Shown: positions 7,054 to 15,187 of the stretch, piece after piece
How the letters are laid out: each line of letters begins with the position of its first letter
Numbering within the stretch: position 1 is the first letter of the stretch
NCBI GenBank assembly: GCA_002294665.1
Contig: DBFQ01000093.1
Location: 7,915-32,312 of the forward strand
Reading direction: 5' to 3'
Length of the DNA stretch: 24,398 nt
Origin: Candidatus Aminicenantes bacterium UBA876
GTDB lineage: Bacteria > Acidobacteriota > Aminicenantia > UBA2199
Translations under genes and position numbers: made by a program
Notes under the pieces: model-generated
Databases searched by the model: none
What the model was told of the DNA's origin: nothing
The model's input: only the letters and a program-made list of their open reading frames with translations

Positions 7054-9468
7054 ATGAAAGATTTCATTAAGCGCAACATACGCCCGATCCTGTTTGGCGC
7101 CAGCATTCTGTTGACCGTGCTGCTGGGAGTGGCCGCCGGCATTATCCTGGTATTCCAGAGAGGATTCCCCCAGCAGATCGAGAACCTGGAAGACATCAAA
7201 CCCGTGGTCATGACGACGGTCTTTGATCGCCACGCAGAACCGGTTCGCGATTTCGCCATTGAAAAACGCCGCATCGTGCGCCGCACGGACCTGCCGGACG
7301 CGTTGATTCATTCACTTGTGGCATCAGAAGACCGGCAATTCTATTCCCACTGGGGCATCAATTTCAAGGGCACCATCCGGGCCATCATCGGGCGCCTGTT
7401 CGGCCGTGATTGGGGAGGGGGCAGTTCCATTACCCAGCAATTGGCCCGCGGCCTGTTCCTGACCCCGCGCGTATCGCTGAAACGCAAGCTCAACGAAATG
7501 CTGCTGGCGATCCAGATTGAAAAAAATTACACCAAGGAACAGATCATCACCTATTACTGCAACAAGATCTTTCTGGGAGGCAGTGTTTATGGTGTGGAAG
7601 CCGCGGCTCGTTACTATTTTGGCAAATCGGTTTCTGAAATCAATGTCCAGGAAGCCGCGTTGCTGACCGCATTGATCCCTTCCCCCAACGTGCTGTTCAA
7701 CGCCTTTCGCAACCCCGGCGTAAAAGATGAACGCGTGGCCCATCTCAGGAACCGCCGCAACCGCATTCTTAAACACATGCAGGAAATGGGCTTCATCGAT
7801 CAGGCTACATGCCGGACCGCGCAGGCGACGGAACTTCCCACAAAACCCTATGAAGCCGAGCACGAATCGCTGGGAGATTATTTCCTGGAAGAGACCCGGC
7901 GCTACCTCGAGGCCAAATACGGCGACAATCTGCTCTACAAGGGCGGCCTCAAGGTCTACACCACCCTGGACCCGATGATGCAGGGTTGGGCGGAAGAGGC
8001 GTTGAAAGAAGGCCTGCGGGAACTGGACAAGCGCCGCGGATGGCGCGTCAGGCCCGGTCTGACCAACCTGGCGAAAAAAGGCGAAGATATCCTTGGCGTG
8101 CGGTTGCCGGAATGGAGGCGGATGAAACTGCGTGTCGGCGAAATCGTTCCCGGTATCGTCATCGAGGTCCAGCGAAAATCCGCCCGGGTACGGATCAGCC
8201 ACTTATCGGGAAAACTGGATGCCCGCGAGGCGGCCTGGACCCGGCTGCCGCTGACCCGTATTCTGCGCAAGGGGGATGTGGCCCTGTTCCGCCTGCTGGA
8301 GATCCCTGAGGGTGTATCCCTGGAGCCGTCAAGCGGGGAAAGCACGGAGAATCAACCGCCGCTTCGTCTGGGCCTGGAACAGGAACCGGAAGTCCAGGGC
8401 GCCATCATGGTGGTCGACAATGAAACCGGCCAGGTTCGCGCCATGGTCGGAGGCTACGATTTCTCCAAGAGTGAATTCAACAACGCCACCCAGGCGGGGC
8501 GTCAGACCGGATCCACCTTCAAACCCATCATCTACACCGCGGCACTGGAAAACGGCTATACGCCGGCCACGGTGATCGTCGACGAGCCTTTCTCCTACTA
8601 TGACGCCAAGATTGACGAGATCTGGGAACCACGCAATATCACCCTCGATTTCCTGGGCCCGCTGACTCTGCGTCGGGCGTTGCAGAAATCCCGCAATGTC
8701 ATCTCAGCCAAACTGGTGGAACAGCTGACCCCGGCCAGGATCGTTGATTACGGCCGCCGTTTCGGAATCACCTCCGACCTGCAGCCGTTCATGTCGATCT
8801 CCCTGGGAAGTTTCGGCGTTTCATTGCAGGAGATGGTGGCCGCGTTTACGGTTTTCCCCAACCTCGGCACCCGGGTCACACCCTACCTGATCCGTGAAAT
8901 CCGCGACCCGAACGGCCATATCATCGAAGAGGGATATCCCGACCGCAAAATGGTGGTCGATCGGGAAACCGCCTATGTCATGAATTACCTGCTCCAGGGT
9001 GTCGTGCAGATGGGCAGCGGCTGGAGGGCCCGCCACCTGGAAGCGCCCATCGGCGGCAAGACCGGTACGACTAACGACAACACCGATGCCTGGTTTATCG
9101 GTTTTTCACCTTCCATCACCGTCGGCGTGTGGGTGGGCTATTCCATACCCCGCAGCATGGGCGAAGGTGAAACCGGATCCAGGGCGGCCACGCCGGTTTT
9201 TGTCCGTTTTATGGAAAAATACCTGGAAACGCACCCGGAAAAAGAGAAAACCTTCCCCAAACCTCCGGGAGTGGTGTTTGTCAAGATCGACGGATTCACC
9301 GGAAAAATCTGGACACCGGAATGCCTGCACCCACTGAACGAAGCGTTCGTCAACGGCACGGAACCCACTGAATTCTGCCGCCCGGAAGAACACATTCGAT
9401 TCCAGGGTTACTACGACAATATCCCCGATACCGAAGAAGCCGCGGAGATGGGTGCCGGAAACGGATAA
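7054..9468 (+). CDS. mrcA: Class A penicillin-binding protein (PBP1A type)
   Basis: The 804-residue bifunctional enzyme polymerises and cross-links peptidoglycan in the periplasm. One N-terminal membrane helix (about 12-34) is followed by a family 51 glycosyltransferase domain with the catalytic motif E92-D-R-Q-F and GGSSITQQL (122-130). An insert of about 100 residues before the transpeptidase domain resembles the OB-like domain of PBP1A. The transpeptidase domain has S487-T-F-K490, S546-R-N548 and K669-T-G671, so all three penicillin-binding motifs are intact. The C-terminus ends in a short tail. The start agrees with the usual charged N-terminus before the helix. The gene is alone on its strand and its stop is three bases from the stop of the convergent gene. 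Confidence 0.96.
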   Translation: MKDFIKRNIRPILFGASILLTVLLGVAAGIILVFQRGFPQQIENLEDIKPVVMTTVFDRHAEPVRDFAIEKRRIVRRTDLPDALIHSLVASEDRQFYSHWGINFKGTIRAIIGRLFGRDWGGGSSITQQLARGLFLTPRVSLKRKLNEMLLAIQIEKNYTKEQIITYYCNKIFLGGSVYGVEAAARYYFGKSVSEINVQEAALLTALIPSPNVLFNAFRNPGVKDERVAHLRNRRNRILKHMQEMGFIDQATCRTAQATELPTKPYEAEHESLGDYFLEETRRYLEAKYGDNLLYKGGLKVYTTLDPMMQGWAEEALKEGLRELDKRRGWRVRPGLTNLAKKGEDILGVRLPEWRRMKLRVGEIVPGIVIEVQRKSARVRISHLSGKLDAREAAWTRLPLTRILRKGDVALFRLLEIPEGVSLEPSSGESTENQPPLRLGLEQEPEVQGAIMVVDNETGQVRAMVGGYDFSKSEFNNATQAGRQTGSTFKPIIYTAALENGYTPATVIVDEPFSYYDAKIDEIWEPRNITLDFLGPLTLRRALQKSRNVISAKLVEQLTPARIVDYGRRFGITSDLQPFMSISLGSFGVSLQEMVAAFTVFPNLGTRVTPYLIREIRDPNGHIIEEGYPDRKMVVDRETAYVMNYLLQGVVQMGSGWRARHLEAPIGGKTGTTNDNTDAWFIGFSPSITVGVWVGYSIPRSMGEGETGSRAATPVFVRFMEKYLETHPEKEKTFPKPPGVVFVKIDGFTGKIWTPECLHPLNEAFVNGTEPTEFCRPEEHIRFQGYYDNIPDTEEAAEMGAGNG

Positions 9469-9471
9469 GGA

Positions 9472-9846
9472 TTACTTGCGCAACAAGAAATACGCCAACA
9501 CCTTGCGATCCGGCTGAGTCACGCGCACACGATAGAATTCGTATCCCCGCAGCATTTCACCCCGCATACGAAACGCCCGGCGCATCCCGGGAACGGCTTC
9601 GGTCAGCACCACTCCCATTTCCTCAAACAGGAGGTTGCCCTGCCGGTCCTGAACCTGGAACCAGGGAATCCCCTCCTTATCCGTCAGCACCAGGTGGTAA
9701 ATCCCGGCATCGTGACTGGTTTCGCCATGCACGAATGCGCGCGGAACACGGATGTTCCCCAGGTCCAGATCCTGGGCAACCAGCGACGCAGAAAAAGCAA
9801 ATGCCAGGGCCAGAAAAACAACCAGGCAAATATTCCGGGGCTTCAT
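9472..9846 (-). CDS. Small secreted protein of unknown function
   Basis: The 124-residue protein has a clear signal peptide (about 1-24, ending SASLVAQ) and a beta-rich mature part. No known catalytic motif is seen, and the family is not recognised. The start at 9846 has AGGAGG five bases upstream. The frame is open to 10218, but that extension lies across the promoters and is rejected. A near-perfect promoter lies about 75-110 bases upstream of the start, suggesting solid expression. The mature sequence, with segments such as AGIYHLVLTDKEG and YEFYRVRV, suggests a beta-sandwich domain acting in the periplasm or outside. Confidence 0.75.
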   Translation of the reverse strand: MKPRNICLVVFLALAFAFSASLVAQDLDLGNIRVPRAFVHGETSHDAGIYHLVLTDKEGIPWFQVQDRQGNLLFEEMGVVLTEAVPGMRRAFRMRGEMLRGYEFYRVRVTQPDRKVLAYFLLRK

Positions 9847-9927
9847 GAGGGCCTCCTGCCTTTCATTAACGGCGTCTTCGGGGCGGAACGGCAAACCACC
9901 CCGACACACATCAAACGCTTGATAATT

Positions 9928-9957
9928 ATTATAGAAACCTTGACCATGCGCTGTCAA
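9928..9957 (-). promoter_or_regulatory. Consensus sigma70 promoter for the small secreted protein
   Basis: On the minus strand a perfect TTGACA (9952-9957) and perfect TATAAT (9928-9933) are separated by 18 bases. The start site would be near 9921, leaving a leader of about 75 bases before 9846. Confidence 0.7.
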
Positions 9958-9970
9958 CCACTGGTGCGGA

Positions 9971-9999
9971 TTGCAATCAACCTCGCAACCCGGTACACT
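9971..9999 (+). promoter_or_regulatory. Candidate promoter of the envelope gene cluster, likely leaderless
   Basis: TTGCAA (9971-9976) and TACACT (9994-9999) are 17 bases apart. The expected start site is at about 10006-10007, i.e. at the ATG itself. Confidence 0.5.
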
Positions 10000-10006
10000 A
10001 AAGATC

Positions 10007-10456
10007 ATGATTCGAGGCGGGAATAAGCTGACGATCGTGTGCCTCCTGCTGGCGCTGGCCTTTCCGGCAGGCGCCGAAGAAAGCGCTGCCGGGGAGCCAC
10101 CCGTTCCACTGGAAAAAGTAATCCCCGGCTGGATCCAATTGCGTTCGGGAAAAACCCTGAAAGGCGTTCTTCTGCTGAGTGGATTTGTCGGCACGGTGGC
10201 GGCCGCGGCGATTTTCAACTACCGCGGGAATCGCTCCTATGACGAATACCTGGCCAGTATTGAAATCCCGCGGATCGTGGAATTGCGGCGTGAGACCGAA
10301 AGCCGGTTCCGTACCCGCAACTGGTTGCTGATCGGCGCTGCAGGCGTACTGGTGATTCACTTTCTGGACCTGAAATGGACAAAAAAAAACCATGCGAAAA
10401 TCAGCTGTGATGTTTCTGCCGCTGGCTTCGGCCTGCATTGCCGCCTTGCTTTTTAA
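10007..10456 (+). CDS. DUF5683-like small membrane protein
   Basis: The 149-residue protein has a signal peptide (about 1-23), then the block VIPGWIQLRSGKTLKGVLLLSG leading into a membrane helix (about 52-68), a linker with YDEYLAS, a second membrane helix (about 104-120) and a short tail. This pattern (P-G-x-x-Q-x-x-x-G-K-x-x-K-G, helix, Y-D-x-Y, helix) resembles DUF5683 proteins of diderm bacteria, whose function is unknown. The start at 10007 has no Shine-Dalgarno sequence but lies at the predicted transcription start. An alternative start a little downstream cannot be ruled out. The 3' end overlaps the lipoprotein gene by 65 bases; the tail in the overlap looks like a genuine beta strand. 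It is the first gene of a four-gene overlapping cluster. Confidence 0.72.
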   Translation: MIRGGNKLTIVCLLLALAFPAGAEESAAGEPPVPLEKVIPGWIQLRSGKTLKGVLLLSGFVGTVAAAAIFNYRGNRSYDEYLASIEIPRIVELRRETESRFRTRNWLLIGAAGVLVIHFLDLKWTKKNHAKISCDVSAAGFGLHCRLAF

Positions 10457-11114
10457 CGCGTGCCGGGACATCACCTTCAACAACCCGTTGGATCCGGACG
10501 CTTCACGAGCCAACCTGACCATCCAGAATGTTTTTTCAACCCAGGTTTCCGGGCCCGGAGACATCTGCTTTGACGGAGAAAAAATCTGGAAAGCCAGCGA
10601 CCGGGGTAATGCAACCGCGTTCGACACCGAGAGCGGCGCCACCATCCGCAGTTTCCTTTTCGCCCCTTCAAACGGCATCGCTTTCCTGAATCGCCGCCTC
10701 TACCTGTGCGGGCAGGAAAACCAGATCAACGTATTCGATCCCTTGTCGGGAACGCTGATCACCCGCATATCCACCGCCGAGATTTACCCCCGCCTGCTGG
10801 CGGCGGGGATGGACGAGCTGCTGGTTTTTGATTCGCGTTCAGAAAGTGTTTTCACCCTCGACCCGGAATCGCTTGAAATCCGGCGCCTGTTCCAACTTCC
10901 CGGCCTGGAGACCGGGGGGATGGAGTTTTTCGGGGATTCGCTGCTGGTCACCGATTTGTCCAGCAACGCACTGTACCGCCTGACCCTTGCTGGAAGCGTT
11001 GAAGATGTGTTCCGCTCGCCTCTGGAGAGCACGGCCGGGGTCTGCAAGGATGACCGGGGGTTTTTATACCTGATGAGTCTGAATGGACAGGTTGCGAAAG
11101 TTACTCTGCCTTAG
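10392..11114 (+). CDS. Lipoprotein with beta-propeller-like repeats
   Basis: The 240-residue protein has a lipoprotein signal ending in LLFNAC, with C24 as the probable lipidated residue, followed by NNPLDPD, common just after the lipobox in lipoproteins of this kind. The mature part shows repeating beta units (GDICFDGEKIWKAS, NGIAFLNRRLYLCG, GGMEFFGDSLLVTD, AGVCKDDRGFLYLM) as in NHL/SMP-type beta-propellers, though it is too short for a full six-bladed one. A run of eight A residues (10381-10388) lies just before the ATG and there is no clear ribosome binding site, so translation probably depends on the overlapping upstream gene. It overlaps the next gene by 32 bases. Role: envelope protein, partner unknown. 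Confidence 0.8.
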   Translation: MRKSAVMFLPLASACIAALLFNACRDITFNNPLDPDASRANLTIQNVFSTQVSGPGDICFDGEKIWKASDRGNATAFDTESGATIRSFLFAPSNGIAFLNRRLYLCGQENQINVFDPLSGTLITRISTAEIYPRLLAAGMDELLVFDSRSESVFTLDPESLEIRRLFQLPGLETGGMEFFGDSLLVTDLSSNALYRLTLAGSVEDVFRSPLESTAGVCKDDRGFLYLMSLNGQVAKVTLP

Positions 11115-12882
11115 CCTCTTGAGCTGCCTGGTCCCGGGCTTGCTGCGGGGTCAGTCCATTCAGGTTTCCGGCCGCTATTTCATTTACTGCGATCACCTCA
11201 AAATGATTTTCGGCAGCGGGGAAATCGTGTTAAAGAGCGGTGAAGTGACGCTACAGGGCTCTGTGCTCTACTACGACGTATCCACTCTGAAGGGCGTATT
11301 GTACGGCGGGCCGGAGGCCGACCTGCGCGAGCCGACTCCACACCATGGCGATGTCGTCTACTTCCAGGGGATCCCCCCCCGCTTCCATAGCGAATCGTTC
11401 AGGGAGCGCGTTATCAGCCATGGAGATGAGCTGCAGCGCTTCCAGTTGCGCAAACCAACGCTTGAAGAATTCAAAGATTATGCCCTCTTTTTCGAGTTCC
11501 GTGGATTCAGCGTAGACCCCCGCGGCAGAATCCGGGCGGAAACCGTGATCCCCTATATCATGGGCATGCCGTCTGTACCCATGCGGCACTTCTCCGTAAA
11601 CCGGGGCTCGCTGGAAAACCGCAGCCTTTTCTACCTGGAGGACCTGCATTATACCCGTTCCGAAGGGCTGGCCCTGGACTCACGCCTGCTGCTGCATACG
11701 CGTCCGCTGCGCGGCGATTTCTCCCTGAAGGCCTATGAGAGAAGACTCTTCCGTCTTCCAGGCACTCCCCGCGGCCTGCTCTACTCAGGCCGCATGTCGC
11801 TTTACCCCGGAAAAACGGACCTGCTGAGCGTTCGCGTCGGCGGAGATACCGGAGAACGAAGTTTCAACCTCGCCTTGAACCGCTCCCAACGGAAGGGCTG
11901 GTTTGAATACGAACTGAACCAGCAATTCAGCGGGCGCCATGGCGCCGGGCTGTTCACGGAATTATCCGCGCGCGTCACCCTCCATGCCTCAAAACAATTG
12001 CGACCCCGCTTCGACCTTCGCTACAACTGGAAGAAAAGCATCTCCTACAGCATCGATATCCCGCTGGAAGTGAAAGAGAAAGTTCGCTTCAATCTGGGAA
12101 TGGAGCGCCGGATTTTCCGCGAGGGTTTCCATTCGGACCAGATGGATCTGCACGCGAACTTCGGCTTTCAGAGTCATTGGTTCTCGATGGATTCGGAATT
12201 CCGCTGGAACCGCGACATGCTGGACAGGATCAATCGCAAGAATTTTTCCATTCATCTGCCTTTCAATCCGTTCTTCCTGTTGGAAAAAAATATTTCCATC
12301 GCTTTCACCCCCTATTACCTGTTCAATTCCTTCCCCACCACAGGTGGAGTCGAAACATCCGCCTCACCGGGGATACGCATTCTGGTTCAGGGTCGGGGCC
12401 TGTTACTGCCCTTCGGCTTTGAATTGCGCCCCAATCTGGCAGCCAATCATATCTGGGAGGGGCTGGAGGAGGACGTAACCGACTTTCAAAGCCACCTCGC
12501 ACTCGTGCGCAAGCTGGGCGGCTTCGAACTGGCGCTGGAATACAACCTCTCATCACGTTTTCTCAGCCGGGAATTCTGGGTGGAGGGCACCAACACCCGC
12601 AACCTGAGTGTTTCCGGAGGATTCTCGCGTGCGGATGAAATCGACCTGCGTTTGCGATTGATCATGGATAACGATTTGAAGCCGGAAACCCTGACCTGGA
12701 ACGGCCGGGTGAAACTGCCGTGGGATCTGCGCCTCTCTTCTTTCATGATCTTCTATGTTCGCGGCAACCGGTTCCAGACCCTGGAGGTGTTTGTCGAAAA
12801 AATGTTTAAACACAAGTTGAGAATTCAGGGAGGTTACTCATTGGCACTCAAAAAATTCTTTATCAAGCTGCTGCTGGTCTGA
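11083..12882 (+). CDS. LptD-like outer-membrane beta-barrel protein
   Basis: The 599-residue protein has a signal peptide (about 1-23), a short OstA-type beta domain (about 25-85: repeating units around GSGEIVLKSGEVTLQGSVLYYD), and the segment IPYIMGMPSVPMRHF, which resembles the stretch of LptD that joins this domain to the barrel. The remaining 400 residues alternate polar and aromatic residues in many strands, ending with KLRIQGGYSLALKKFF and a final hydrophobic strand. LptD inserts lipopolysaccharide into the outer leaflet, but it is usually 700-800 residues and carries conserved disulfide cysteines, which are absent here. The protein could be a divergent LptD or a different barrel. The ribosome binding site is weak and the start overlaps the upstream lipoprotein gene. 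Confidence 0.75.
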   Translation: MDRLRKLLCLSLLSCLVPGLLRGQSIQVSGRYFIYCDHLKMIFGSGEIVLKSGEVTLQGSVLYYDVSTLKGVLYGGPEADLREPTPHHGDVVYFQGIPPRFHSESFRERVISHGDELQRFQLRKPTLEEFKDYALFFEFRGFSVDPRGRIRAETVIPYIMGMPSVPMRHFSVNRGSLENRSLFYLEDLHYTRSEGLALDSRLLLHTRPLRGDFSLKAYERRLFRLPGTPRGLLYSGRMSLYPGKTDLLSVRVGGDTGERSFNLALNRSQRKGWFEYELNQQFSGRHGAGLFTELSARVTLHASKQLRPRFDLRYNWKKSISYSIDIPLEVKEKVRFNLGMERRIFREGFHSDQMDLHANFGFQSHWFSMDSEFRWNRDMLDRINRKNFSIHLPFNPFFLLEKNISIAFTPYYLFNSFPTTGGVETSASPGIRILVQGRGLLLPFGFELRPNLAANHIWEGLEEDVTDFQSHLALVRKLGGFELALEYNLSSRFLSREFWVEGTNTRNLSVSGGFSRADEIDLRLRLIMDNDLKPETLTWNGRVKLPWDLRLSSFMIFYVRGNRFQTLEVFVEKMFKHKLRIQGGYSLALKKFFIKLLLV

Positions 12883-13301
12883 TTCTGCTGGGCTTGTTGC
12901 CGGCCGGGTGCCGGGTCCGGGTGAAAGACCTGCCGCTGCTGGAGTTTCCCCATGTATGTGAGTTGACGGCATTGCGTGAAGTCACCAACGGAAAAGAGCG
13001 CCTGCAGCAGAAAGATTTCGCGGACGGGCGCGTACGCGTTCCCTTCTACATCCTGGCACGAATCTGTGAAGTGGAAGGAGCCGGAACGGTGCGGATCCGC
13101 CTGTTCGACGAAAATGGAGAGCGATCGCGGGACTCGGACTTCCATTTCGGCGAGCCGGGACGCTACTACACCCACATCATCTGTTACGAACGCTACCCGG
13201 ACCTGAAGCCCGGAACCTACCGGGTCGCGGTTTTTTTAAATGAACGCCTGCTGGACGAACGCCCCATCGAGGTGTTTCCCGGCAACGGTGACCAGCAGTG
13301 A
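12840..13301 (+). CDS. Small lipoprotein starting at an ATT codon
   Basis: The reading frame encodes 153 residues from ATT at 12840, which has GGGAGG (12828-12833) six bases upstream. Read this way the N-terminus is (M)GTQKILYQAAAGLILLGLLPAGC: a lysine, a hydrophobic stretch and a lipobox, with C24 as the lipidated residue. No ATG, GTG or TTG exists upstream before the in-frame stop at 12807; the first TTG (12891) would leave only five residues before the cysteine, too short for a signal. The mature part is beta-rich (GAGTVRIRLFDENG, LKPGTYRVAVFLNERLLDERPIEVF), probably a beta-sandwich. The gene overlaps the LptD-like gene by 43 bases and is the last of the cluster. A one-base error in the A6 run at 12850-12855 is an alternative explanation. 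Confidence 0.75.
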   Translation: MGTQKILYQAAAGLILLGLLPAGCRVRVKDLPLLEFPHVCELTALREVTNGKERLQQKDFADGRVRVPFYILARICEVEGAGTVRIRLFDENGERSRDSDFHFGEPGRYYTHIICYERYPDLKPGTYRVAVFLNERLLDERPIEVFPGNGDQQ

Positions 13302-13364
13302 CTTTTTCGCTCCTTTGTGCCGTTCCCGGGGGAGAGATGAAAACCCGGCGCTTCTGTGTTTTTT

Positions 13365-13387
13365 AACCCGGCGGCGACGCCCGGGTT
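13365..13387. repeat. Inverted repeat after the envelope cluster
   Basis: AACCCGGCG (13365-13373) pairs with CGCCCGGGTT (13378-13387) with one bulge and a four-base loop. T6 precedes and A4 follows, the reverse of an intrinsic terminator, so its role is unclear. Its right arm overlaps the -35 box of the next promoter. The rest of 13302-13459 holds the promoter and ribosome binding site of the channel gene. Confidence 0.4.
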
Positions 13388-13414
13388 GAGAAAACCGCGA
13401 TCATTCATTATCAT
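13386..13414 (+). promoter_or_regulatory. Candidate promoter of the MscS-type channel gene
   Basis: TTGAGA (13386-13391) and TATCAT (13409-13414) are 17 bases apart. The start site would be near 13421, about 39 bases before the ATG, which is preceded by GGAGGTGA at 13448-13455. Confidence 0.5.
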
Positions 13415-13459
13415 CTGATTAATCGTGTCCCAAGCAAATCAACCGTCGGAGGTGACATC

Positions 13460-15187
13460 ATGAAAAAATTCCTGCGGACATTCCTGGTTGCCCTTTTGCT
13501 GACCCTGCCGGTAACCGCGCAGTCCGAACCTCCGGACCCGGCTGTGGCACTCGATGAGTTGGAAGCCTCATTGCAGAATTTCCAGGCTCAATACGATACC
13601 CTGGAACAATTCTCCCCCCATGAATTCCCGGATTTCAAGGAATTGGAAATCTCCCACCAGTTGATCGAGCGCCTCGATTTCAACAAGCGCAGATTCGACC
13701 TGCTGGTCTCCATGTACAACCTCCTGGAAGACAAGTTGCTGCCTCGCCTCGTGCAATTGTCCGCCCGTCAACCCCGTCAACGCTCACTCTGGATGAGCAA
13801 GGCCGCCCGGTACCTGGAGAACGGCGAAACCGGGCTGATGGAAATTCAACGCAGAATCAACTCGGTTTCTCTGCAGATTGAACGCCTGGAAAAGCAGATC
13901 GAGCGTCTGCGTGAAAGTGAGCGCCAGAAAGAATTGCTCTCCGTCACCACGCTGGAGAGCCGGCCCGCCGCCGAAGTACCCCTTTCTCTGCGCATGCGTC
14001 AGCGGGAAAATGAATTAAAAAAATACACTTCCAATCTGAAAGCGGAAAGCGAGCGCCTGGAAACCTTGCGCAAGCAGCATGAAGAACAGGAAAAAAAGAT
14101 CGCGGAAAAGCGCGAGGAAATCAGGCAATTGGAAGCCGATGCCCGGGCGTCCGCCGACCCCGTGGCGCGGAGGGTGAAAGCGGCATTCGCCCGGGTCAGG
14201 AACATCCGCCTCAACGGACTGGAAATCCCCAAATTGAACACCACCCAGACATTTGTCTACGTAACGGAAAACCGGATTCAAACCTTGAAAAACCGCATCG
14301 CCGCAACGCAGGAGGAATTGGAAAACCTGAAGATCCAGCGGCGGCGGGAATTGCGCAACCAGATCCTGCACGGGTTCATCATTATCGTGATCGCCGTGTT
14401 GATGGTGTTCCTCCTGAACCGCATCGCCCACCAGCTCGTGCGGCGCACCATGCGGCGCGTCGAAGCAAGCGGAAACCTCGACAGCCATCACAAGCAACGC
14501 TACCAGACGTTGTCTTCCGTCATCCTTTCCATTGTCAAGGTCCTGTTGTGGATTCTGGCCGTGCTGTGGGTACTGGGTGAGTTGAATATCGATTACGCGC
14601 CTTTTCTGGTCGCCGCCGGCGGATTGTCCCTGGCGATCGGCTTCGGCGCCCAATCGCTGGTCAAAGATTTCTTCAGCGGTTTCTTCATGCTGATGGAAGA
14701 GCAGTTGGCGCTGGGAGACGTGGTGGAAATCAACGGCAAGGAAGGCACGGTGGAAAAGATCTCTTTCCGCACCATCAAGATGCGTGCGCTGGACGGCACC
14801 ATGCACATTATCCCCAACGGCAGCATCAACAGTGTTTCCAACCTGACGCATAAGTGGTCGATGGCCGTGGTCAACATCGGTGTTGCCTACGATGAAGATG
14901 CGGAAGAGGTCATGCAGGTGTTGAAGGATATCTCCAGTGGAATCATGAAGGTCCCGCTGTGGAAAAACCTCCTGGTGGAAGAGCCCCTGCCCCAGGGCAT
15001 CATCTCTTTCGGCGAGTCATCGGTGAATTTCCGCATCCTGGCCAAGACCGCGCCCGGAGAACAATGGGCGGTGGGCCGCGAGTTGAACCTGCGCATCAAA
15101 CGGGCATTTGATGCCGCGGGCATCGAAATTCCCTACAACTACGTCAACGTGATCAACCGTACGCCGGATACCGCCGAATCCGGATAA
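13460..15187 (+). CDS. MscS family mechanosensitive channel with coiled-coil periplasmic domain
   Basis: The 575-residue protein has a signal peptide (about 1-21), a helical periplasmic region (about 25-290) with heptad-rich coiled coils at about 125-220, and then membrane helices at about 300-318 and 352-373. The pore region follows near 378-412, with the MscS pore pattern of alternating small residues and glycines and the continuation DFFSGFFMLMEEQLALGDVVEI, and a C-terminal MscS-type beta and alpha/beta domain. Such channels release solutes on osmotic downshock. The extended N-terminal domain is like that of the larger MscK/YbdG/MscM-type members, but much shorter than MscK. Its stop codon directly abuts the stop of the convergent S9 peptidase gene with no intergenic base. 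Confidence 0.93.
   Translation: MKKFLRTFLVALLLTLPVTAQSEPPDPAVALDELEASLQNFQAQYDTLEQFSPHEFPDFKELEISHQLIERLDFNKRRFDLLVSMYNLLEDKLLPRLVQLSARQPRQRSLWMSKAARYLENGETGLMEIQRRINSVSLQIERLEKQIERLRESERQKELLSVTTLESRPAAEVPLSLRMRQRENELKKYTSNLKAESERLETLRKQHEEQEKKIAEKREEIRQLEADARASADPVARRVKAAFARVRNIRLNGLEIPKLNTTQTFVYVTENRIQTLKNRIAATQEELENLKIQRRRELRNQILHGFIIIVIAVLMVFLLNRIAHQLVRRTMRRVEASGNLDSHHKQRYQTLSSVILSIVKVLLWILAVLWVLGELNIDYAPFLVAAGGLSLAIGFGAQSLVKDFFSGFFMLMEEQLALGDVVEINGKEGTVEKISFRTIKMRALDGTMHIIPNGSINSVSNLTHKWSMAVVNIGVAYDEDAEEVMQVLKDISSGIMKVPLWKNLLVEEPLPQGIISFGESSVNFRILAKTAPGEQWAVGRELNLRIKRAFDAAGIEIPYNYVNVINRTPDTAESG

Noticed and set aside
9847..10218. Upstream extension of the small secreted protein to 248 residues
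   Set aside because: It would bury the signal peptide and span a consensus promoter; the ATG at 9846 has AGGAGG at proper spacing.
10381..10391. A8 run as a programmed frameshift joining the DUF5683-like and lipoprotein genes
   Set aside because: Both genes have their own credible N- and C-termini, and fusion would place a lipoprotein signal in the middle of a protein.
12850..12855. A6 run slippage fusing the LptD-like barrel to the following lipoprotein
   Set aside because: The barrel already ends in a plausible final strand and the lipoprotein has its own Shine-Dalgarno sequence; it is kept only as an alternative to the ATT start.
13302..13400. Intrinsic terminator after the envelope cluster
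   Set aside because: The T-run precedes the hairpin and the A-run follows it, on either strand the wrong order for an intrinsic terminator.
14015..14851. Open frame of 278 codons on the minus strand
   Set aside because: It is antisense to the MscS-type channel gene and resembles no protein family.
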